A stretch of 64,000 bases of DNA. It comes from Euglena gracilis (taxonomy: Eukaryota; Euglenida; Euglenophyceae; Euglenales). This document shows, one piece after another, positions 56,638 to 64,000 of this stretch. The stretch spans positions 28,514,417-28,578,416 of the forward strand of contig CP154954.1 of assembly GCA_039621445.1 (NCBI GenBank), written 5' to 3'. A model generated the notes under the pieces. The model saw nothing but the letters and a program-made list of their open reading frames with translations. It searched no databases and was not told where the DNA came from. The position numbers and the translations under genes were made by a program. How positions within the stretch are numbered: position 1 is the first letter of the stretch; every line of letters begins with the position of its first letter.

Positions 56638-57850
56638 AGGGTTTACCACCGGTTCGTGCTAGGAAGCCTGAAATCCGGTTCGTGATTGTTCGTGATTGTT
56701 CGTGATTGTTCGTGATTGTTCGTGACTGTTAGTGCTTCCAAAAAAACGCCCGGTTTTCAGTTTTCCTTGGTGAAATGGGTGATTCCTCTTGTGCTTTGGC
56801 TTCTTGTGCCTCTTTTAATCTGACTATTTTGGTCAATGGGGAAATCAAAAGGCTCTTGAAAGCTGCACTCAGGGAATTTCTTAAGCCGGAGGGGGTCCAG
56901 CCAGCCAGCAGCTCAAATCCAGCCAGCAGCCCAAATTCGGGCTGGGAGCCCCCCCCCCCCCGGGGTCGAGTGAAATAAAGTCGGGTTCCAGCCCGGCCGG
57001 AGGCCGGGCCAGCCGGCCGAAGGCCGGCCCAGCCGGCCGCAGGCCGGCCAGCCAACTGGGCTGTCCAGCTCACTTATCCCTGCATTTTTCCCCCTCATCA
57101 CAGCCCCTCCATCACAGCCCCCCAGCCTTGATCTAGCTCCACCCATCAAAATGTCGAAAATGGCCAAAATGTGTTAGAAAATTTTGTTTTTCCTCGACCC
57201 AGCCCAGCCCAGCCCGCTCCAGCCCCGGACCCCCCCCTCCCCCCCCACCCCCCCCCGGGGGGGGGTCCAGCCAGCAGCTCAAATCCGGCCAGCAGCCTTT
57301 TTGCCAGCCGGAGGCTGGACCCCCCCCGGGGGGGTCCTTAAGAAATTCCCTGGATGCACTACAAAGCAGCAAAAAATGAGTGCCAACGTATGACAGCGCG
57401 GTGTGCGGGTTTGTGTTGTGTTGTTCCAGATGCAATCCGCAAAAACAAACGGCAGGTTGAAAGCGGCTGGAAAGGGTTAGGACGTTGCTCTACATCGCCA
57501 TTGCAAAACGACCGTTCCACAGCGGCAGAGGTGACACAGACCATGCAATTGTCTACCCCCAATAAACATCTTGCTGACAACATGGCAAGTTCAAAAATGG
57601 AGGACAAACCTCTACGACGACACACAAGATGGTTCCCAGAGGCCGAAATTCAATCCCCCCCCTGAGTCTAAAGAACATGGCTAACATGTCAGTCCCAGCA
57701 GTGATCTTTTCTCTTTAGTTGATTGAACAACACCGTCATTCTCAGAAGAAGACATTTCTGCAAGGGTGACGAAATAATCCGGTTCGTGATTGTTCGTGAT
57801 TGTTCATGATTGTTCGTGATTGTTCGTGGCACGAACCGATGAAAAACCCT
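56638..57850. mobile_element. 1,213-bp TIR element with 9-bp target duplication
   Basis: Left end AGGGTTTACCACCGGTTCGT and the inverted right end AGGGTTTTTCATCGGTTCGT match at 19 of 22 positions to the following GC. Next to both ends are GTTCGTGATT tandem repeats (56681-56728 and 57783-57828), in the same orientation. A 9-bp duplication fits Mutator-like elements, which make 8-11 bp, but no transposase is visible, so this is a non-autonomous copy. It includes the GGTCC/GGACC stem module (57250-57350) and GGCCGGCC-rich repeats (57000-57055). Confidence 0.85.
57250..57350. repeat. GGTCC/GGACC stem module, copy 2 (inverted partner 13725)
   Basis: GGTCCAGCCAGCAGCTCAAA, GGCCAGCAGCCTTTTTGCCA and GGTCCTTAAGAAATTCCC form the reverse complement of 13725-13812. 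A related half lies at 56875-56945. Confidence 0.7.
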
Positions 57851-57859
57851 GGTGATTCC
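57851..57859. repeat. Target duplication GGTGATTCC, right
   Basis: Right partner of 56629-56637. Confidence 0.9.
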
Positions 57860-59831
57860 CAGTCCGAGGAGATCTTGTACGGCTTCCTGCAGCCATGCCC
57901 TGAGAATGAGCGGGGAGTCCCGTGCGTTTTCTCTCTCCGTTGATCGGAGGATGTGGACCACCCGACAAACGTCAAGACAGTACCGCAAGAGTGCGTGCCG
58001 CACTTGCCCCTCTGGGTATCCCCTGAGCCGTTCCAGGAGCAAGGTCGCCCTGTCCACGGTCTCTTCCCATACGGCTTGGCATTGTGGTGCTCTTGGCGTG
58101 TCCTCTTGTGCTGTGCGATGCTCCCGCGGGGCATCAATTGGGACGCCCAGGGTCGTGATGCCCCTCGGTCCTCCAAAGGGAATCACGGGCACTTGTCGTC
58201 CCAAGTGGTCTTCTGCCAAACCGTCTGGGTAATGTGGCCCGGCTTGATTGACCGTTTGCATCCCAGGTCCCCAAAATTTGCACTTGGCCAAATTGAGGTG
58301 GAGGCCTACTCGCTCCAGGACCGTGCTGAGGTCATGGAGGCGGGCCAACACCACTGCTGGCTCCGCCACGATGTGGCCGTCGTCGAGGTACCAAGACTCC
58401 CATGCCAAGTCCCGGGCAAAGCACTGGTCAAGGGCGTAGTCCAAGCCCAGTGCAAAGCCCAAGGGCCCGCATGCGTCGCCTTGATGCACTCCGATCTGGC
58501 TTGTACACAGGAAGCGCCCTTGGCAGAACAATGGACTTGGTCCACTGTAGCAAAAGTGCAGCCAGTTGTACGCCGTGGGTACCTTGGCCAAGCATCCCCG
58601 GAGCATTGCATCCCGGCTGATGGAGTTGAAGGCATTGCGCATATCCACCTGCAACACTACGTAGTCGTTGTCCCCTTGGAGGTGGCTCGACTGGACGTAG
58701 CGTTGCAGGCCCATGCCCACCATCTCACTGCCGCGGTTGTAGGGCTGCCAACTCCATCGTCACCACTTCAGAATGGAGAAGGCACTTGCCCACCACTCGC
58801 CGGAGGGTGTCCCCGACGGCAATAGCACTTCTCGCACGCTCTCCGGGAATGATGTGGTCAGGGCCGTCGCAGCAAGCTTGCCGAGGGCTTGGACCAGGGG
58901 CCCCCCCGGCCCCAGCTTTCGGCAACACTCACTGAGGTGGATTGGGCGAAGCCCAGATGGTCCGCCTGCGGACCCCGGGGGGAAGGAGACCACGGCTGCC
59001 CAGGCCCGCTTGGACCACTGCTCGTTGCTCTCCTCTTCGTCCATGCCCTCGTTCACCAGGCGGCAGGCAATCGAGGTGGGCAAATCCCTTGCCGGGACCA
59101 AGTGTGGCTGTGCTGGGGGATGGAGGTCCCTCGGTACAGCTTCCACACCTGGTTCCTCCGAGTTGACCAGCCCATCTGACACCAACAGCTTAGCGGCCTT
59201 GGACAGTGCGCCTTCCTCCACCAATGCCCTCATTTTCCCCACCTGGGATGGTGACATTTCCCCTTCCTCCTCCCGCTTGGCCTGTGCCCTTGTGCGCGCC
59301 GGTTGGTCCAATGGGGTCTGCCGTGCTTCGGCGTTCGCCTCGGCCCACAAGGTTCCCATTTGGCCTGAAAGAGACGCAGCCGTCGGTCCATGTCATGTGC
59401 TGCCTGCCATTGGTGCTTGCTTCCACCCCGGCCTGATGAACGCAAGACCAGCTTTGGGAAACACATGAGACGGTGGAGCGCCTCCCAGGTTGGCACTGGG
59501 ACCGCCACATCCCTCACCAGATGTGCCAGCTCTTGGGAGATGGCGGTGTATCCCCCGCGACTCCCCGCGGCAGGTTGTTGACCATTTGGAGCAAAGTGTG
59601 CATGAGTTTGCAACAAATTTGGACCAAATTCATGCACAGCTGCGTTCCATCCATCAAAACCCGCAATCGGGTGTGGTTGGCAGATTTGCCGCATCTTCCA
59701 GCTCAAAAAGCGCCATTCGCGCACCAATCCCCGAGTCCACAGACACATTGCCACCTAACCGCATTTTTTTTTCTGCTCATGCGGTGGTCCCCCCATTAGC
59801 ATTACCAGTCCTAATGGACTAGTTTTCGGAT

Positions 59832-61464
59832 GATGAGTCGGGATTACAAGCGAGAACCAGACCCACCCCCCTCTGAAGTCAGGAGATTCGGGAATCCGAA
59901 CTAATTCGCGGTATGAGCCCCCCACACCGGGTGTTGGTCATACCTCCCAGATTCTGTTAGATTCACCAATGGAGCAACCATGTGACACCTCAACCCGACA
60001 TGCGCAACAGCACCACCATTCGCGCAATCGTGATTCCCGGAATTTACATGGTACCTCTGGTACACTAAGTGGTGTGTTCCATTTGCACTCGCAAAATTAC
60101 TCGAACAATACCCTTGGTGAAACCACCAGAGTACCTGCACATGGTGCAATTTCGCGCCCTGGCCCACCTTGCATGAATACCACCGAAGGGCCACGGGTTT
60201 CTCAGAAAGATTTCAAAGGCACCATCGCGATAGCGAACAAGGTGAAGCCCCAATGGGAAGGTGATCCCACCACATGGAAACACTTTTTCCGCGACAGGGA
60301 ATCTTATCGGGATTTGAAGAAACAAACCCAAGATGACAACCCGGAGGTAATCAAGATGGAGTTTATTGATTGCCTCCTAAGGGAAGAAAAAGAACGCGCC
60401 AGACAATTAGTCATTTGCAGCCACATTTCTTTTGAGGAATTAGTTGAGCAATATGCTTCATCATGCTCCAGTTTGATTTCCGGAATCGGTTTGGAAAACA
60501 AATGGCGGCAATTTACCCCGCCGGACCGCAAATGGAAGTCGATAGACTTGTGGTACTCCAAGTGGGCTGCATTGGCAGCCGAAGTTGATGAGTTAGGGGA
60601 AAAGCAAATCAAAGGGGGTGGTTCGGGTCACGGGGGGGTCACGGGGGGGGTCACGGGGGGGGGGGGGCGGGGGGGGAACACCACATTTTTAGTGGCGAAA
60701 TTAGGAATCACCGAGCCGGAATTTTTCGGAAGAAATTCCACAAATTAGGAATCCCCACAACTAAAATTAGGATTTTAACACCTAATTAGGAATCACCAAG
60801 CCCAAATTTGGAAATTTTACACCTCAAAATTAGGAATCTGCCTAAGAATTTTTTCAAATTAGGCATCACCGGCCAAAAATTTACCCTACAAAATTTCGCC
60901 GAAAAGGGTCCTTGTTCGGGTCACGGGGGGGTCACGGGGGGGGGTCACGGGGGGGTCACGGGGGAGATCAGGCGGTGACTTTGGGTTTTTCGGGCGGGAC
61001 CCCCCCCCACCCCCCCCCTCTTCATTGGAAATACATGGCGGTGAACTTCACCGGTGAACTTCACCGGTGAAGTTTCTCCATTGAAATTCCTTTAGGGGCG
61101 AAGCCCCCAACCCCCCCCCCCACCCCTGCCTAACCTCCGGGGGGAACACCCCCAAAGAACAACTTCATGCGGTATTACTGCGCTACATCCCCAAACTCAT
61201 TAAGGAAATTCACCGCAAGGAACTCGGGGGACACATTTTGACTCTTGATGAGAGATGGAACTATGTTTCCAAACAAATGAAGTTATCACAACTTCTTGGG
61301 CAGATTGAATCGGGATATCACCACCACCCTACCGCGGGTGTACCTACCGGTTCAGTCGATGCAGTCCAAAGGACTACCTCCCCAAAATCACCAAAATCAC
61401 CATCGAGTGATCAGGTTGCTGATAGTACCGTTGTTTACTTTTTTGAGAAGTTGTGGATGGTGTA
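59832..61464 (+). pseudogene. Gag-like ORF split by a 538-bp element
   Basis: The main frame opens at ATG 59969 and runs to 60614. A short MMSRDYKREPDPPPSEVRRF start at 59832 may be the true N-terminus in another frame. The first part has WEGDPTTWKHFFRDRE, EFIDCLLREEKERARQLVI and WRQFTPPDRKWKSIDLWYSK. It continues after the insert as EQLHAVLLRYIPKLIKEIHR, LTLDERWNYVSKQMKLSQL and ends at TAA 61462. The N-terminal part is Ser/His/Thr-rich and unstructured; the middle is charged and helical, like retrotransposon gag proteins. No zinc knuckle is seen. Removing 60615-61152 and one CAAAG restores the frame exactly. The gag call is inference from composition and setting. Confidence 0.5.
60615..61152 (+). 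mobile_element. 538-bp MITE-like element, TSD CAAAG
   Basis: Flanked by CAAAG at 60610-60614 and 61153-61157. Ends GGGGTGGTTCGGG and the inverted right end GGGGTGTTCCCC are imperfect inverted repeats. The interior has two GTCACGGGGG clusters around a core of AATTAGGAATCACC repeats, and GGTGAACTTCACC palindromes at about 61035-61070. The core is shared with 40398-40707. Confidence 0.8.
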
Positions 61465-61519
61465 AGGACAATTGTTTGTTCTGGGTCTAGGGGTCGTAGT
61501 GGTCTTCTTTACAGACAAT

Positions 61520-64000
61520 ACGGCTGGTGTATGGTGTTGGTTACTTCTGGATCTGTGTCGTTGCCTGCATACCGTCCCCAGATTACTTGTCGTGCGATCT
61601 CTCGCGCAACAGTTATTGATAGAAGTTGCCATGTGTCGGTTTCAGTTTTGCGTTTTGACCATGCGTCTTGTTGACCGAGGAGAAGTTTCATCAGTGTTGA
61701 CATTAAGGTTAGCGCTTCTTGGCCTAGGCCGCCATAGCAGTCAACAACAAATGGAATGCAGGTCCATCCCATCCTCCCACAGGTGGCGTCATATTTTCAA
61801 TGTTTTCCCTTCTCTTGGCGTTCATACCATTCAGTTAGTTCAGCTGTGTCACGCAACGGTCTGTACGGTGCTGCTGTGTGTCTCACTGTGATATCCACTG
61901 CTCCAGGACCATTGGCGTCAAGTCTGCTGATGAGGACATCGCCCGGGCGTGTTCTCTCTGGACCTCCTTGTTCTTTTTTTGTTGTAAACCCAGCATCATG
62001 TGCCAGTTGGAACACAAAGTCCTGGATTGCACCATGTCGCCGCGTGATGCCATTTGAGCTGCAGCATACAAGGTGATTACCCAGGTTGTCCATTGGCTTG
62101 GTGCAGCGTGGGCACGTTGATCCCGTTGGTGGACAAACTGGTGCTCCCAGTGACCACTTTAGAAATCCTTGCGGCCCATGTTTGCGTTGGGGGAGTTCCT
62201 TCGAGGATGGAGTTGGCAGAGGACAGGCACTCAGCAGTGTCTTTCGGTACTCCTCGGTCTGCCAGGCCCAGGGTGCGTCTGCCATTGCTGACAAACGTCA
62301 CAATGCCGGATATACGTGCTGGGAGACGTTCCCGTGATGGGTCCCGAATTCCGAGTCCGCCATGACGCACGGGTAGGGTGGCCTGAGCCCATTGGTTGTC
62401 ATCGATTGGGGATCCAACAATGTTGCTCATTGTGTTCCTGATTTCTTTGGTCAACAGAGCACATGCGTCATTTGCCTGCCCCAGTTCTGTTGCACGCATG
62501 AGGTCATTAACTTTGCATGCATCTAGGCAGGTTCGTAAGAGGCAGAACTGAATATGGGCTTGCGGCAGGTTCAAAAGGGCCCGGCAAGTTCTGCACACCT
62601 GTTGCACGTTCAGCCCACACTTCCCCCGCAAAGCCTCCGCTTTGTGGATGGCATACCGGGATTCCCAGGGCCCGTATACCAGAATTAGGGGAGTAATTCA
62701 CGATTGGGACTGCACGAAGTGGGCTGTTTTGCGGCATTTCAGCACGATTGGCTTTTGTTGCTGCAGGGCCCCACGGGCGGCATTTTTTTGCGTTGAGGTG
62801 TATGCCTAGTAGCGTCCCCTGTCGTTGAATTTCTGTAATTGCTGCATGTAATTGTGGGAGGGTTCCCAGCATGTGTCCATCATCCAAATACCACAATTGC
62901 AGTGGCACCACGTCTTGCAAGGACTCGACGAGAGATTGCAACGCCAAGGCAAATCCGGCTGGGCCACAAGGGTCCCCTTGTTGTACGCCAGAGGCACTCC
63001 GAAGGTGTGATGACCCACAGAAGAGCGGGCTGTGTTCGGCGTAGCAACTCTCGAACCAAACGTACGCCTCCGGGCAACGTTTAGCCACTTCAGCAAGGAC
63101 TGTCTTTCTTTTTACGCAATTAAAAGCATTGCTGAAATCTACCTGTAACAAAGCCCAGGTGCTGTCTTGTTGCATGTGCAGGTGATTTACTTCTTGCTGC
63201 AGTCCCATAGCAATGAGTTCACATGCCCCCTGGACCCTTACACCGCATTGTAGTGGCTGCAGTTCTTTAAGGCGGTCCCTGATTTTGGGGTGCCTCATCA
63301 AATATTTGCCCACCAATCGGCGCAGGCATTCCCCAGCTGCAATTGGTCGCGTGCCGTCCTTCTTTGGGTCAGGAATGGGGTTGGTATTGCCAAGCTCAAG
63401 GTTTTCGCTTGGATTGCAGGGTTTTCGAAGAGGAGTCAAACGGGCACCAGCGAAAATCCATGCCGCAGAGTTGTGAATTCCGTTTGTCAAACATGTTCGG
63501 ACGAATTGGTCCAAAATTGTGAGGTGTTCTGATTGTGTCCCCAGGGGATCAGAGAGCATGTCTTTAAGATGATCTGGACGAAGTCCAGACGGTCCTGGTG
63601 AGGACTCCTTCGGGAAAGACATGACTGCTTTCCGTATTTCAATTAGGCGCTCCCTGGTTGCATCTTCACTGAGATCGAATTCGAGGCGAGGGAAGTCCGG
63701 AGGCAGATTTTGCCTTCCAGGTTGGGGTTCGGGAGGGTGCAAGGCAGCCAACCGTTCTAAGATTAGCGGTTCATCTGCATCTTGGATTCCATCAGAAGTC
63801 AGCATGCGGCAGGCTTTACTGACCGCCCCATGGCTGACCAGGCTTTGAACACGGTTGCACAATCTTTCTTGGCTTTCTGCATCGAAATTTTTTGTCTGAC
63901 TTCGTGTTCTCTTCTTTGGGTTTTGTGCATCGCGAATTTGGCGAGTCTCATCCCACGAATCTTCTGTGGACCGGTTGAGGTAGGCATTGGCTCTCTCAGT
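61520..64000 (-). pseudogene. RT copy 3: reverse transcriptase with C-terminal nuclease, runs off the window
   Basis: The best-preserved family member. From 63862 (and open upstream to the window end) to 62507 a 451-codon frame has GPSGLRPDHLKDML, LLQVDFSNAFNCVKR (motif A), GVQQGDPCGPAGFALA (motif B), LWYLDDGHMLG (motif C) and LNAKKCRPWGP. A frameshift at about 62630 moves to NLPQAHIQFCLLRTCLDACK and GGLGIRDPSRERLPARIS (to 62077). A second shift leads to CPRCTKPMDNLGNHLVCC (CCHC, near 62060) and RPGDVLISRL … AVDITVRH (nuclease-like). A third leads to FVVDCYGGLGQEALTLMS near 61750. Each shift keeps homology with copy 2, so they are decay. Glycine in PGD and the Asp of AVD fit a PD-(D/E)xK-type fold only loosely. 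Confidence 0.8.

Larger units (their letters stand above)
49764..59754 (-). pseudogene. RT copy 2: non-LTR retroelement split by nested insertions
   Basis: One minus-strand element now in three blocks: 57860-59754, 56131-56637 and 49764-50348. In order: MCFPKLVLRSSGRGGSKH; PSGLRPIHLSECCRK (near 58930); LQVDMRNAFNSISR (RT motif A, 58640); HQGDACGPLGFALG (motif B, 58480); WYLDDGHIVAE (motif C, 58390); GGLGISDPEVLQPAAR (56570); CPLCRGSIDPFGDHFVCC (CCHC, 50320); RPADILLINW … AVDFVCSHP (restriction-like endonuclease region, 50140); and WGGLGTSAKAVLFEV near the end. Removing the 50349-56125 insert with one AGCGT, and the 56638-57850 insert with one GGTGATTCC, restores the frame at both joins. At least two other frameshifts (near 59340 and 58760) show it was already dying. 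Motif order fits site-specific or early-branching non-LTR elements with a C-terminal nuclease; the clade is not fixed. Confidence 0.85.

Overview
This is eukaryotic DNA. Coding pieces are short and GC-rich, and where exons can be joined the introns are GT-AG, up to about 4 kb long and filled with satellite DNA. Two genes of ordinary cellular enzymes can be read across several exons, and the rest is dominated by transposable elements, tandem repeats and poly-C/poly-G tracts. No bacterial operons, rRNA, tRNA or CRISPR arrays were seen. The pattern suggests a repeat-rich unicellular eukaryote, perhaps an alga or other protist, but nothing fixes the lineage.

Layout. 1-9.4 kb: C-rich tandem and direct repeats. 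A four-copy array (about 1.9-7.2 kb) is split by a decayed retroelement with RNase H and CCHC pieces (2.6-5.0 kb), then comes a degenerate minisatellite (7.2-8.8 kb). 9.4-13.1 kb: a 1.4-kb unit in two tandem copies, then a G-rich tandem array. 13.1-17.0 kb: no recognised gene, but several dyad-symmetric repeats at 15.9-17.0 kb. 17.1-20.2 kb, minus strand: a GDSL (SGNH) lipase/esterase gene, 3' end not found. 22.4-29.1 kb, minus strand: an FSH-type serine hydrolase whose introns hold a 209-bp satellite, a GC-rich minisatellite and CATA/CATTA microsatellites. 29.5-30.9 kb: a 1.4-kb pyrimidine microsatellite. 31-47 kb: mostly non-coding, with a few exon-like islands (34.8, 36.5, 38.5, 39.6, 41.0 kb) and many dispersed inverted or direct repeats.

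47-64 kb is a retroelement graveyard. Three copies of one non-LTR-type reverse transcriptase family (QGDxxGP and YLDD motifs, then CCHC and a restriction-like endonuclease region) lie on the minus strand. The middle copy spans 49.8-59.8 kb because it was hit twice: by a 1,213-bp element with inverted ends and a 9-bp target duplication, and by a 5.3-kb foldback element with a 5-bp duplication, itself hit by a 458-bp element with a 5-bp duplication. Removing each insert with one copy of its duplication restores the reading frame. A gag-like plus-strand ORF at 60-61.5 kb is split in the same way by a 538-bp element. The foldback element carries about 16 copies of the palindrome AGGCGCA-NN-TGCGCCT, the most unusual signal in the window. 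A minus-strand ORF at 47.7 kb opens with a near-canonical 2A-type ribosome-skipping motif.
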